Of a stretch of DNA of 64,000 nucleotides, positions 44,029 to 53,239 are shown in pieces (positions within the stretch are counted from its first letter, which is position 1; every line of letters begins with the position of its first letter). Position numbers and translations under genes: made by a program. The notes under the pieces are model-generated. The model did no database searches. It worked only from the letters and a program-made list of their open reading frames with translations, and was not told the DNA's origin. Origin of the DNA: Planctomycetota bacterium (GTDB lineage Bacteria > Planctomycetota > UBA1135 > GCA-002748355); NCBI GenBank assembly GCA_002748355.1, contig PDSF01000034.1:54223-118222 (forward strand), given 5' to 3'.

Positions 44029-45297
44029 ATGACCGTGGCACCGATCCGGGCCAGAGAAGAAGAGAGCCGGGCAAAAGCAGCGCCGGCACCGGAAGCACAG
44101 ATCCTTCCAAGGCTGGGACCCGGATGCCCTTTCCTCTGCTTCGCCGGGCTCGACTGGTGGTACCACAATCACGCCCACAGCGACTTTCAACTGATGCTGC
44201 GCATTGCCCAGCAGCGCAAAGTGCTTCTGATCAACAGCCTCGGCATGCGAATGCCAAGGCCAGGCAAGACCTCGAAGAGCTTCAGGAGGATACTCCGAAA
44301 GCTCCGTAGTATTGGCCGAGGCCTACGCCGACCGATCCCAGAACTTCCAGAGTTTCGGGTACTGAGCCCACTTGTGCTCCCCGCCTACGGTAGCAGGCGC
44401 GGACGGCGCTGGAGTGCGCGCCTAGTCCGTTCGCAGGTGCTTGCAGCCATGCGTCGCTGCAGGATCGAAGCGCCGCACGTCATCGTCACGGTTCCAACAG
44501 CTGTCGACGTTGCTCTTGCCCTGCCAGAGCGATCGAGCCTGATCTACAACCGCTCGGACAAACACTCGGCCTTCGAGGAATCACAGCAAGGCGTTATTCG
44601 CGGCCTTGAGGAAAAACTCTTCACCCATGCGGACAGGGTGCTCTACGCCAGCCGCGAGCTGATGTCACAAGAAGAGCAGACTCTCGGGGGTCGTGCCGTG
44701 CATTTGGACCACGGAGTTGACCTCGCGAGCTTCACCCGGGCCACCGAGGAAGAGATCCCCGCCTGTATCCGCGAACTACCTCACCCACGCATAGGTTGGT
44801 TTGGAACCCTTCGAGAATCGGTCGTGGACTTCGTTCTCCTCGAACGGATCGCGCGGGAGTTACCTCATGCCCAACTCGTGCTCGTCGGTGACGTAACAGC
44901 CGAACTCGGAGATTGGGCTGGGCTACCAAACGTTCACTTACTAGGAAAGCAACCGCACCAGTGCATACCGGTTTTAGGCAGCGGATTCGATGTCGGCATC
45001 ATGCCCTGGCTGCAAAACGAATGGGTGCGTAGCGCCAACCCAATCAAGCTAAAGGAGTATCTTGCTCTCGGGCTGCCCATCGTTTCGATGCAGTTCCCCG
45101 AGGCAGAACACTATTCGCAGTTCCTCTCCCTCGCTAACGATCACGCCAGCTTCATTGCGGCCCTGCGCCGGACCCTGGAGGCCGAGCAAGCCACCGACCC
45201 TGGGAAGCAACGAGCCGCCGTCGCACATTGCGACTGGGTCCATCGTGCCGCCGACCTGGCCACGATCTGCGATCGAATATCGGAGGGCAAGGGATGA
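44029..45297 (+). CDS. Glycosyltransferase, GT-B fold
   Basis: A 422-residue cytoplasmic or membrane-associated glycosyltransferase. The C-terminal half shows the donor-binding part: RIGWFGTLRESVVDFVLLER, AQLVLVGDVTAELGDWAGLP, NVHLLGKQPHQCIPVL and ANPIKLKEYLALGLPIV, typical for the GT1/GT4 clan that lacks a strict EX7E. The N-terminal half has LDWWYHNHAHSDFQLM and the acceptor-side Rossmann elements. ATG 44029 has GAGG upstream; the longer frame adds an Arg-rich stretch and is unlikely. Its stop overlaps the next glycosyltransferase (ATGA). The two probably act in sequence on one surface glycan. Confidence 0.82.
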   Translation: MTVAPIRAREEESRAKAAPAPEAQILPRLGPGCPFLCFAGLDWWYHNHAHSDFQLMLRIAQQRKVLLINSLGMRMPRPGKTSKSFRRILRKLRSIGRGLRRPIPELPEFRVLSPLVLPAYGSRRGRRWSARLVRSQVLAAMRRCRIEAPHVIVTVPTAVDVALALPERSSLIYNRSDKHSAFEESQQGVIRGLEEKLFTHADRVLYASRELMSQEEQTLGGRAVHLDHGVDLASFTRATEEEIPACIRELPHPRIGWFGTLRESVVDFVLLERIARELPHAQLVLVGDVTAELGDWAGLPNVHLLGKQPHQCIPVLGSGFDVGIMPWLQNEWVRSANPIKLKEYLALGLPIVSMQFPEAEHYSQFLSLANDHASFIAALRRTLEAEQATDPGKQRAAVAHCDWVHRAADLATICDRISEGKG

Positions 45298-46496
45298 AGA
45301 TCCTAATGCTCGTACTCGCCTACTACGAGAATGATGCACGGGTCCGCCGTTACGCTGAGTCCCTGCACCAGGACGGGCACCTTGTCGAGGTCATAGCCCT
45401 CCGAGGCCCGGGAAAACCTGCGCGTGAGACCTTATGCGGGGTCGAGGTTAGACGGGTGCCGATGGCTCGGCGACGTGGCGGAATGCTCCAAACCTTCCTT
45501 GAATACCTATTTTTCTTCTTCTGGGGATTCATTTACATATCGCTATCCGCTCTACGCAATAAACCGGCGATCGTCCACATACACAACATGCCGGACTTCT
45601 TGGTATTCACCGCCCTCCTACCTAGGCTGAGGGGAAGCAAGATCGTCCTCGATGTGCACGATCTAATGCCCGAGGTATTTGCCAGCAAAACAGGATTGCC
45701 GGTAGTCAGCTCACTCATCCTGCCATTGCGCCTAGAAGAACGTTTGTCGCTCGGCGTGTCGGATCGAGTAATATTCGCCACCGAAATATTCCGAAGACTC
45801 GCGGTCGATCGCGGAAGCACCAAGATCGAGGATTCTCTGGCGATCATGAACGTCGCCGACCCAACCCTCTTTGATGCGAAAAAACACCCCTGGACCGGGC
45901 CAGAAGATCCGAACGAGTTCCGCGTGCTTTACTTGGGAACGATCACCCATCGGCACGGTGTGGATCAAATCGTTCGCGTGCTACCCCTGGTCCGCGAAGC
46001 CATCCCCGGCATCCGCTTCGTCGTCCATCCACGCCTCGCCGCTGGCGAAGGTCGTCCTCTCCAGGAACTGGAAGAGCTAGCCGCTGAATTGGGGGTTGCC
46101 GACCTTCTGCGCATTGAACGTGCTCTAAGCTTGGAAGAAGTCCCAGAAGTCATGAGCCAGGCTTCGGTGGGCGCCTTCACCCCGCACCAGGACGTGCACA
46201 TCGATATGGCACTCTCACTGAAGGTCCCAGAATTCGTCGCGATGGGTTTGCCAATCATCGCCGTTCGCACGCGGATCATGGAGAGTCTATTCCAGGATGG
46301 TGAGGTCCTGTATTTCGAGGACGGCGAGCTTGAGCAATTCGCCCGGCACCTGATCTACCTGCACCGGCACCCCGATGCCGCCCGTGACATGGCGAAGCGT
46401 GCGCGGCGTTTTTTGAGCGAGCACTCGTGGCAGCAGGAATACCAGCGCTACGGCAAGATGCTTGAAGAACTAACCGGGCAGCAGATCAAGACCTGA
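45294..46496 (+). CDS. Glycosyltransferase family 4 protein
   Basis: A 400-residue GT4-type enzyme. It begins MKILMLVLAYYENDARVRRY, followed by LHQDGHLVEVIALRGPG, then VHIHNMPDFLVFTALLPRL and KIVLDVHDLMPEV. The C-terminal half has RVLYLGTITHRHGVDQIVRV, VGAFTPHQDVHIDMALSLKV and PEFVAMGLPIIAVRT, then the usual C-terminal helix. Some GT4 proteins contain an EX7E; here the equivalent region reads SLKVPEFVA. A hydrophobic segment near residues 65-80 (FLEYLFFFFWGFIYISLSAL) suggests membrane contact. It is coupled to the preceding glycosyltransferase by a four-base overlap. Confidence 0.88.
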   Translation: MKILMLVLAYYENDARVRRYAESLHQDGHLVEVIALRGPGKPARETLCGVEVRRVPMARRRGGMLQTFLEYLFFFFWGFIYISLSALRNKPAIVHIHNMPDFLVFTALLPRLRGSKIVLDVHDLMPEVFASKTGLPVVSSLILPLRLEERLSLGVSDRVIFATEIFRRLAVDRGSTKIEDSLAIMNVADPTLFDAKKHPWTGPEDPNEFRVLYLGTITHRHGVDQIVRVLPLVREAIPGIRFVVHPRLAAGEGRPLQELEELAAELGVADLLRIERALSLEEVPEVMSQASVGAFTPHQDVHIDMALSLKVPEFVAMGLPIIAVRTRIMESLFQDGEVLYFEDGELEQFARHLIYLHRHPDAARDMAKRARRFLSEHSWQQEYQRYGKMLEELTGQQIKT

Positions 46497-46654
46497 AAGG
46501 TCCTCCTCCCTGCCGCGCGACTTTTTCTACGGTCTGCTGGCTTCCCCCAGCTTCTCCGGCGCTAATGGAGCAACGCAGCTGGCGCCCGGCATCTCGCGCC
46601 TAGCGGAGCAATCCCGCAGCATGATCCTGATCTTCCTCGCGCCGAGCTTCTGAC

Positions 46655-47350
46655 ATGAGCGATTCGCTCGAACTTGCACTCGTCCGGCCCCAGTCTGGAG
46701 AGAATATTGGCCTAGTCGTACGACTCTGCGCCAACTATGGATTGGCGGCCCCCCTCCTGGTTGCCCCGGAACCTGGCTGGGAGCGCGCGGCTGCCCGCAC
46801 AGCGTCGATGTGCCGCGAGCTGCTCGCCCAAACCCTGCTCTTTGAGTCCATAGAGCAAGCATGCGAGGAAGCACAGCACGTGCTCGGGTTTACTGCCCGT
46901 GCTGGCAAAGAGCGCCGCACGATGGCCCTTGAGAGCATCCACTCCGGAGCTTCTGCGCAGCGAGGCGGGCGAACCATCTTGGTTTTCGGCAACGAACGAA
47001 CCGGACTCGAGGACGAGGACTGTGGGCACTGCACCGAGCTATATCGTGCCGCTTTACCAGGACTGCCTAGCTTCAACCTTTCCCATGCGGTAGCCACCGT
47101 CCTCTATGAACTCCACCGGGTATCGGCAGCCCCCGCGCCAAAGATAGAGGAACGAACGAGCACCCACGAGGAGCGACAGTTGCTTATCGAACGAGTTCGA
47201 AACACGCTGAGCCAGATGGAATACCGAACCGCGGACCCTCACTTCGACGGCGCTCTCCGCCGCCTGCTCCGGGCTCAGGCGCTACAGCGCCGCGATTTGA
47301 GGATTCTCCACAAAATCCTCACCCATCTGGAGTACCGTGAGCACCACTAG
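46655..47350 (+). CDS. TrmJ-like RNA 2'-O-methyltransferase (SpoU family)
   Basis: A SAM-dependent SPOUT-fold enzyme of 231 residues. It has all three SpoU motifs: VRPQSGENIGLVVRLCANYG (motif 1, with N and R), ILVFGNERTGLEDED (motif 2) and LPGLPSFNLSHAVATVLYEL (motif 3). Length and wording point to TrmJ, which methylates position 32 of tRNA. A helical C-terminal tail follows (LLIERVRNTLSQMEYRTAD). The gene lies 158 bases after the glycosyltransferase pair. Its TAG stop overlaps TAGCAGGCCG, a possible vestige of the inverted-repeat family. Confidence 0.88.
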   Translation: MSDSLELALVRPQSGENIGLVVRLCANYGLAAPLLVAPEPGWERAAARTASMCRELLAQTLLFESIEQACEEAQHVLGFTARAGKERRTMALESIHSGASAQRGGRTILVFGNERTGLEDEDCGHCTELYRAALPGLPSFNLSHAVATVLYELHRVSAAPAPKIEERTSTHEERQLLIERVRNTLSQMEYRTADPHFDGALRRLLRAQALQRRDLRILHKILTHLEYREHH

Positions 47351-47401
47351 CAGGCCGCCGATGTTTCCTTTCGACAAGCTGACAGCAAGCCCCTCTCCCT
47401 G

Positions 47402-48403
47402 ATGATCCCTGTCCCCAACAACCCCGATCCGCAACTGCTACGCCGGGCTCGCCTGCGTGAGCATGCTGCCTTCCGTGAGCTGCACTCCCGATTCGCCCAC
47501 GCGATCCGGGCTCTGATCGAAGCACGCCGACCGGGCTCGGCACAGATCGATGAACTCTGCGTGCAAAGCTTCGAACGGATTTTCAGCCACCTACAGCTGT
47601 TTCGGGAGGAGCACTGGCTGCACCGCGACTTCGTCAGGCAGACCCGCGAGCTGCTCGAGAGCAAAATGCTGCGCGCGGACAGCGCAGGCGCAGACTGCCC
47701 GAGCTGGTTGGCGACGCTGCCCATCGAACCCCGCGAGGTGCTCTTCTTCGAGCAACGTGCTGCTGGGCGCTCGCCCTTTCCCGCCCACGAGTATTTCGGC
47801 ATTACCGACCAGGCCTACCAGGCCCGCGCCGAGCGGGCCCAGAAACACCTGCTTGAGTCGAGGCAAGAGCTCCCAGCCGAAGCCGATGAGGGTTGGCTCG
47901 AACGCCAATGGCTGGCGATCCAGGCGAGCTTGCCGCCCGAGCCCGAGCGACGTACTCGCCGGGGCCTGCCCCGCATGCCTCCGGCCTTGAGCTTCGGCAT
48001 CGTCGTCGCGCTCTCGATGCTGGGTTTGAGTCTGGTCTTCATCAATACCGAAGCGCGCCAGGCTCCCCCGCCCTTCCAGCCCAAAGTCATCACCCAAGGA
48101 ACAAGCGAGGTGCTTCCGCGCATCCGCATCGTTGCCGAGCCGGGTGCCCAGCTGCGGCAGCTCGACTACCATCACTTCGAGCTGCTAACCGGCCGCGTGC
48201 GATTCGAGCACCAAGGCTGGGAACGTCCCCGTATCCAGCTCGGCAGTCGCCAAGTCGCCTTGAACCCAGGGAGCTATACCCTGAGCTTCGAAGCCGGCCA
48301 GGCCTACCTAGCCGTCGAGAACGGTCGCGCTGCCGTGAGCTGGCAAGACGAGAACGGACGTAGCCGTAGACGCTTGCTGCCAAGCGGTGAGATGAACTGG
48401 TAA
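47402..48403 (+). CDS. Membrane protein fusing sigma-70-like and FecR-like regions
   Basis: A 333-residue protein with three parts. Residues 10-85 resemble sigma region 2 (LLRRARLREHAAFRELHSRF, IDELCVQSFERIF). Residues 100-155 resemble region 4 (LATLPIEPREVLFFEQRAAG, GITDQAYQARAERAQKHL), although both are divergent. A membrane segment is at about 197-217 (SFGIVVALSMLGLSLVFI). The C-terminal 115 residues read like a FecR/DUF domain: GTSEVLPRIRIVAEPGAQLR, LLTGRVRFEH, LNPGSYTLSFEAGQAYLAV. In usual systems a cytoplasmic sigma factor and a membrane FecR-type anti-sigma are separate proteins. Whether the sigma-like part still binds DNA or polymerase is unknown. The LABN gene follows after 19 bases. 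Confidence 0.65.
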   Translation: MIPVPNNPDPQLLRRARLREHAAFRELHSRFAHAIRALIEARRPGSAQIDELCVQSFERIFSHLQLFREEHWLHRDFVRQTRELLESKMLRADSAGADCPSWLATLPIEPREVLFFEQRAAGRSPFPAHEYFGITDQAYQARAERAQKHLLESRQELPAEADEGWLERQWLAIQASLPPEPERRTRRGLPRMPPALSFGIVVALSMLGLSLVFINTEARQAPPPFQPKVITQGTSEVLPRIRIVAEPGAQLRQLDYHHFELLTGRVRFEHQGWERPRIQLGSRQVALNPGSYTLSFEAGQAYLAVENGRAAVSWQDENGRSRRRLLPSGEMNW

Positions 48404-48422
48404 GCCCGCTACCCTGCCGAGC

Positions 48423-49040
48423 ATGAAGTGGGAACCTGTGTTATTGATGCTGCTGCTCCTCGGGCTCGGCGTATGGATCGTCACTAGCCCGAGCAGGGCC
48501 CCTGGCCTGCCTGAACTACGCGAGGGCGCTTACGTCCTTGAGCTTAGGCTCGGCAAGGCTCGTGGCGCCCTTGAGGTCCTCGAAGAAGGGGGCCAGCGCA
48601 GCTACCGCTGGCTGTGGCGCGATCGAAAAGATCATGCTGCCAGCAGCCCGGTATTTGGGCCCGATACCCTGCGCCAGTTCTTCGGCGACGACGCCGAAGA
48701 GCACTTCGTCGCCGGGGCAAATCATCCCTTATTCCGAGTCTTTGCCATCACCTCGGTGGGCAGCCTGTTCTGGGTGCTACTCGGCTTTATCGGCCAAGCC
48801 GCCTTCTTCGGGCGCATGGCCCTGCAGTGGATTGCGAGCGAACGAGAGCAGCGCAGCGTGGTGCCCAGCACCTTCTGGGTACTCAGCCTCCTCGGCGGCA
48901 TCCTGCTCTTTACCTACTTTGCCTGGCGCAAAGATATCGTCGGCGTGCTCGGCCAATCGACAGGCATCGTGATCTACGCCCGCAACCTCCGCCTTATCCG
49001 CAAGGAGCTGCGCAGCCAGCGAAAAGCCGCGGCCAGTTAA
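48423..49040 (+). CDS. LABN-domain membrane protein (lipid A biosynthesis N-terminal domain)
   Basis: A 205-residue membrane protein. An N-terminal membrane segment (VLLMLLLLGLGVWIVTS) is followed by a soluble segment of about 80 residues, then the LABN domain: FWVLLGFIGQAAFFGRMALQ, WIASEREQRSVVPSTFW, LSLLGGILLFTYFAWRKDI and VGVLGQSTGIVIYARNLRLI. This small two- to three-helix domain occurs alone or fused to lipid A disaccharide synthase and next to polyprenyl-sugar enzymes, where it may handle lipid-linked sugars. Its proximity to two glycosyltransferases fits that. The stop (49038-49040) is seven bases from the end of the converging outer-membrane gene. Confidence 0.85.
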   Translation: MKWEPVLLMLLLLGLGVWIVTSPSRAPGLPELREGAYVLELRLGKARGALEVLEEGGQRSYRWLWRDRKDHAASSPVFGPDTLRQFFGDDAEEHFVAGANHPLFRVFAITSVGSLFWVLLGFIGQAAFFGRMALQWIASEREQRSVVPSTFWVLSLLGGILLFTYFAWRKDIVGVLGQSTGIVIYARNLRLIRKELRSQRKAAAS

Positions 49041-49047
49041 CAGGCGG

Positions 49048-50007
49048 TTACAGGTCCCAGGCGAAGCCCACCCGCAAGAAGGGATCCGTCTCCCAACCGC
49101 CCTCAAAGCCCCCGCCCCTAGACGGGCGCATTTCGACATTTCCGTTTACCACCAGCCCCGCCTCGACCCAGCCACGCACTGCGTCTGTGAGCCAGTAGTC
49201 AACACCGACCGCTATGCGTTGTTGATCAAGGAAGAGATCGTGTTCGGGGGCATTGGCGAGGAAGCTGTCCCCCACCCGATACTCACTGCCCCAGCGATAC
49301 CAACCGCCATAGAGCGTCGTCTTCTCGCCTTCGCGCCAGGAGATCTCGATCTTGCGCGGTAGCAAGACTTCGACACGCCAGTTGGCGTCCACGATCATGC
49401 GCATACCGAGGAGAGGCAGCAGTTTCGTATCGCCGAACTCCTCGGTAATCGCCAGGCCGCCATCGAAATACACCCCCTCGCGATACCGCCAGGTTCCTAG
49501 CGCCTCGATATCGAAGAAAAGGCAATCCAGCGAAAGGCTGGTCCCAAGACTCGTGCGCACCTCAGGGAGCAAGCTCGCCTCGACGTAGAGATCCTCGCGG
49601 AAAAAATGCGCGATACCGAATTCTCCGCCGATCCGGACAAGCTCCCCCGAGCCGACACCACCACCGTCGAAGTCGAGGGCGGTGAAGCCGAGATCTGCCC
49701 CGTAGATCCACTGCGAATCCGGGCCTATAGCCTGGCGCTTACGCAAGCGAGTCCCCATCTCGAAGATCGTGGCATCCTGGGAACGCCCCTCGAGACCGAT
49801 ACTAGGAACATATTGCAGATAGACCTCGACCGACTGTTCTGGTCGCCAGTCTCTCCCTGCGAGAAAGTCCCGATGCCTGGTATCGAAGATCGAGTCTTCC
49901 GGCTCGGGGTAGGACTTCTGCTGCACCCAAGAGGGATGGGAAAGTCGAGAGGCGCAAGCACAGGCCAGTAGCGAGCTAGCCAGAGCCAGCAAGAGGCGTT
50001 TCTTCAT
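49048..50007 (-). CDS. Putative outer-membrane beta-barrel lipoprotein
   Basis: A 319-residue exported protein starting at 50007, where GGAGAA precedes the ATG. The N-terminus MKKRLLLALASSLLACACAS is a lipoprotein-like signal (Cys 16 or 18). The mature part is built from alternating hydrophobic strands with aromatic ends (EVYLQYVPSIGLEG, WIYGADLGFTALDFDGGG, DLYVEASLLPEVRTSLG, WRVEVLLPRKIEISWREG) and finishes with FLRVGFAWDL, an aromatic-ended final strand typical of outer-membrane barrels. The function is unknown. It converges tightly with the LABN gene. Confidence 0.72.
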   Translation of the reverse strand: MKKRLLLALASSLLACACASRLSHPSWVQQKSYPEPEDSIFDTRHRDFLAGRDWRPEQSVEVYLQYVPSIGLEGRSQDATIFEMGTRLRKRQAIGPDSQWIYGADLGFTALDFDGGGVGSGELVRIGGEFGIAHFFREDLYVEASLLPEVRTSLGTSLSLDCLFFDIEALGTWRYREGVYFDGGLAITEEFGDTKLLPLLGMRMIVDANWRVEVLLPRKIEISWREGEKTTLYGGWYRWGSEYRVGDSFLANAPEHDLFLDQQRIAVGVDYWLTDAVRGWVEAGLVVNGNVEMRPSRGGGFEGGWETDPFLRVGFAWDL

Positions 50008-50069
50008 GCATTTCTCCGGAGTCGGCACGATAGCCGCATCCGGGGTAAAACGCCCAGGCCTGAGTTCGG

Positions 50070-50693
50070 TCAGGGGCAGAACTCAAGCCCCACCCCAACA
50101 CTTTGAACGAAGCAGATTTCCCCACCGGGTAGCTGCCAATCAGCCCAGTCCCCCTCGTCCAAACCCGGAGCCGGATAACCCTGAGCCAGCAGGAACTGCG
50201 CGACCACGAGTTGTATCAGCACCTGAGCAGGAGCATCTGAGCCGAGGATGTCCGTCAGCTTACTGAGCAGCGACAAGGCATCCCGGAGCGGATGCTCTCC
50301 TGCCCTGGCGCTGCCAAAACAGCCTTCGAAACATGCCGCGTCTAGGCCGATTTCGATACCGAGGCTGCCAGCAGCGACCCGCAACTCCGCCAAACCCGGT
50401 CGAGCCCCATGCTCGGCTGCGGCGTCGATCCGGTCGATCTCCGCTCGCATCCCGCGCACCAAGCGGTGCATCGGCTCCCCAGGTACGAAACGCCCCGGAG
50501 CCCCAGTCAATGCGCTGCTCAAATCAGCCGCACTCGCGCTCTGCCCAAAACAGGCCAGGGCAGCTCGGATCCAGCAACGATCACGCTCCTCACGAAGCCG
50601 GTGCAGCTCGACTCCTTCGGGGCGACGGCCGAGCAGGCGCTGCGCGAGCCCCAAGTCGATCTCGTCGATCAGCTCTACGAGTCGCGATCCCAT
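50070..50693 (-). CDS. Hypothetical protein, 207 aa
   Basis: A soluble helical protein from the ATG at 50693 (a longer frame to 50813 runs into the asmA-like start region and is unlikely). It begins MGSRLVELIDEIDLGLAQRL and has an Asp/Glu/Arg-rich middle (EPMHRLVRGMRAEIDRIDAA), several cysteines (CFEGCFG), and a C-terminal part with QLPGGEICFVQSVGVGLEF. No signal peptide, no known family. It diverges from the AsmA-like gene over 47 bases. Confidence 0.5.
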   Translation of the reverse strand: MGSRLVELIDEIDLGLAQRLLGRRPEGVELHRLREERDRCWIRAALACFGQSASAADLSSALTGAPGRFVPGEPMHRLVRGMRAEIDRIDAAAEHGARPGLAELRVAAGSLGIEIGLDAACFEGCFGSARAGEHPLRDALSLLSKLTDILGSDAPAQVLIQLVVAQFLLAQGYPAPGLDEGDWADWQLPGGEICFVQSVGVGLEFCP

Positions 50694-50740
50694 CGTTGCT
50701 ATCCTGCTCCGCTCATGATTCTCAGGAAAGGACGAATGAC

Positions 50741-53239
50741 ATGAACGAAACCCTGGAAACGGGGCCAAGGCCAAAGAAACTCCGGGTCTGGCTCTACCGG
50801 AGCATCGGAGCACTCGTGGTGATCATCGTCACCTTCGTGGCCTTCCTACCCAAGATTCTCTCTTCGAGCCTCTTCTCGGAAAAAATCCGTAACGCGATCT
50901 CGGAGAACAGCGGCGGGCTCGCGAGCCTGGATTCTTATGAGCTCGGATGGGGCAGCTTCACCGTTCACGGTCTGCGCATCCGTAACCCGCAAGAACCCGG
51001 CATGCCCGATGAGGATGCACTCTCATTGGAACGAGCCAGTGGCAGCCTCTCCCTTTGGCCTCTGCTCTTCGGCCACCGAATCGAGTTAACGATGCAGGCC
51101 GAGGCTCCGATCCTTCGGGTGCATCGCACTCAGAATGGGCGCAGCAACCTAGAGGCCATCCAAGAGCATATGAGCGCCTCGGTCAGCAGCGACTCTGGCG
51201 ACTCTGGTGACTCTGGCGCCGACAACCCCGTCGAAGACAGTGAGACCCCGCCCCTCTTGCTTGATATTCAGATCAAGGGCGGCAGTTTTCGCTTCACCGA
51301 CGCGAAGTCGGGTGTCGCTCGGAGTATCGATGACCTAAACCTGATCATGAGAAATCAGGAGGCAGGGGCCCCGCTCTTGGTCGATCTGCGCGGACAGATC
51401 GTCGAGAGCAAGCGCAGGGACGAGAATTTTTCCCTTACCGCCACAGCAGCCCTGGACGGAACCCCACCTGAGCGCATCAAGTTCCAGACCACGGGGATCG
51501 ACCTCGCCGCATGGGCGCCGCTGGTCAACAGCTTCCTGAGCCAGCCCTTCGAGTCGCTCAAGGGCACGGTCCAAGGCGACATCGAAGCCAAGCTCGAACG
51601 CGGCGGTGAGGCCTGGAAGATCACCGGGCTATTGGAGATGGCCGCCCCCGATATCGCAGGCGGGCTCCTCGGCCAGGGACGCGGGCTCAAGGCCGAAAAA
51701 TGGGTGCTCAGCCCAAACTTCATCTACGACAGCAAGACCCGTGATACCCAGCTCGAAGGAACGCGCATCGAACTCGGCTTCGCCACGATTACCGGGCTCT
51801 CGCCAAAGCGGGCCAAGGAGATCATGACAGAGGCGTCCAAGCAGCCCGGCGAAAGGGTCGTCCCCCTGGGCCTTGCCCTCACGCTCGATCTGGCCAAGCT
51901 CGCCTCGCAGAAGGGTCTGCTGCCTGAAGGAGTCTGGAGCGGCACCCTGTCCCAAGAGCTTGCGGTCCTGGTCGACCCCAAGGTCTCGCCCGAAAACCTG
52001 AGCGAAGTCCCCTTCCGACTGGTCGGCAAACTCAGCAGCCTTAGTCTCCCGCAAGCGCTGCTGCCCGCAGGGGCCAAAGCGCCCAAGAGCGTCGACTTTC
52101 GCCTGCGAGGCAGCGCCAACCCCAAAGCGGCCAGCCTTGCTCCCACCACCGCAACTCTTCGCTGCAAAGGTATCGAGCTGGATTCACGCCTGAGCCTAGA
52201 CCCCCAGCAATCGCTCTCCGCGGACAGCGAGCTGCGCCTCGCCCCCGAACAAGCACCCTGGCTCGCAGCATTCCTACCCTCCGGGCTCCAGCTGAGTGGG
52301 AAGAGCATCCTCACCGCCCGCATCGAGGGCTCGCTGAGCGACCCCCAACGACCGCTTCACGCCAAAGGCGCCTACAGCGCCAGCACCATCAGCTTCCTCG
52401 GCAATCAGCTCAGCAAGCTCTCGCAGGAGTTCAGCTGGACACAGGGAGGAGAAATCTCTCTACGCATGCCACAGCCAGCTCAACTCAACGGCGGACCGCT
52501 GGCCTTTAGCGCCAGCATCGGCAGCGGCGATACCGAGGACCTATCCTTCAAGCTGCAGTGGAACGGCGGGCAAGCCGCCTATGGACTCACGCCAATACTG
52601 CAATATGCACTCCCACTGCTCGCCGGCCTCCCAACGAACGACCTGCAGAAACTGTCCCAAATCGACTTTGCAGCAACCACGAGCCTGTCCCTCTCCGCCA
52701 GGGGCCCAGCACCTGGAAAGAGGCAGAGCTTCCAAGATGTACTCAGCTCCTGGACAGGCAATGGCGAGCTGAAGCTTGCTGACGGTGGCTTCACTCCCAG
52801 CAGCGAGCTAGCCAAGCTGCTGCAGTTCAAAGGCGGCGGGGCCAAAATCACCTTTGACGGCGTGCAAGGCTCTCTCGCAATTCGCAACGGCCGCATCCAC
52901 CTCGACGACATGCACATCGGCGGCAAGGACGGCAAGGTCAAGATTCAGGGCTCGACCGGGCTCTTGGGCGATCTAACGCAGTCCATCGATTTCACCGACT
53001 GGCTGGCACAACACCGCGACGGAAAGAGAATCCTCGCAGCCATCGGCAACAAACCCATCAAAGCTCAGCTCACCGGCGATCTCCTGAGCCCCCGAATCGA
53101 GGTCGCAGACTTCGCCAAAAAAATCCTCGAAGGCGGACTGAAGAATGCCGTCAACGGACTGATTCAGGGGGTCGGCTCAGGAAAGAAGCCCGAAAAGGCC
53201 CTCAAGGACCTCCTACGTGGGCTCAAAGGAAAGAAATAA
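50741..53239 (+). CDS. AsmA-like envelope protein
   Basis: An 832-residue protein with one N-terminal membrane anchor (about residues 20-42: IGALVVIIVTFVAFLPKIL) and a large periplasmic part of repeated beta-strands, as in AsmA/TamB-like proteins that help move lipids between the membranes. Diagnostic wording includes SFTVHGLRIRNPQEPG, SLSLWPLLFGHRIELTMQAE, the C-terminal domain LAIRNGRIHLDDMHIGGKDG, TGLLGDLTQSIDFTDWLAQ and IKAQLTGDLLSPRIEVADF. A Ser/Asp/Gly microrepeat (SDSGDSGDSGAD) lies near residue 150. The final A of its TAA is the first base of the next ATG (TAATG), so it is translationally coupled to the sialidase-fold gene. Confidence 0.8.
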   Translation: MNETLETGPRPKKLRVWLYRSIGALVVIIVTFVAFLPKILSSSLFSEKIRNAISENSGGLASLDSYELGWGSFTVHGLRIRNPQEPGMPDEDALSLERASGSLSLWPLLFGHRIELTMQAEAPILRVHRTQNGRSNLEAIQEHMSASVSSDSGDSGDSGADNPVEDSETPPLLLDIQIKGGSFRFTDAKSGVARSIDDLNLIMRNQEAGAPLLVDLRGQIVESKRRDENFSLTATAALDGTPPERIKFQTTGIDLAAWAPLVNSFLSQPFESLKGTVQGDIEAKLERGGEAWKITGLLEMAAPDIAGGLLGQGRGLKAEKWVLSPNFIYDSKTRDTQLEGTRIELGFATITGLSPKRAKEIMTEASKQPGERVVPLGLALTLDLAKLASQKGLLPEGVWSGTLSQELAVLVDPKVSPENLSEVPFRLVGKLSSLSLPQALLPAGAKAPKSVDFRLRGSANPKAASLAPTTATLRCKGIELDSRLSLDPQQSLSADSELRLAPEQAPWLAAFLPSGLQLSGKSILTARIEGSLSDPQRPLHAKGAYSASTISFLGNQLSKLSQEFSWTQGGEISLRMPQPAQLNGGPLAFSASIGSGDTEDLSFKLQWNGGQAAYGLTPILQYALPLLAGLPTNDLQKLSQIDFAATTSLSLSARGPAPGKRQSFQDVLSSWTGNGELKLADGGFTPSSELAKLLQFKGGGAKITFDGVQGSLAIRNGRIHLDDMHIGGKDGKVKIQGSTGLLGDLTQSIDFTDWLAQHRDGKRILAAIGNKPIKAQLTGDLLSPRIEVADFAKKILEGGLKNAVNGLIQGVGSGKKPEKALKDLLRGLKGKK

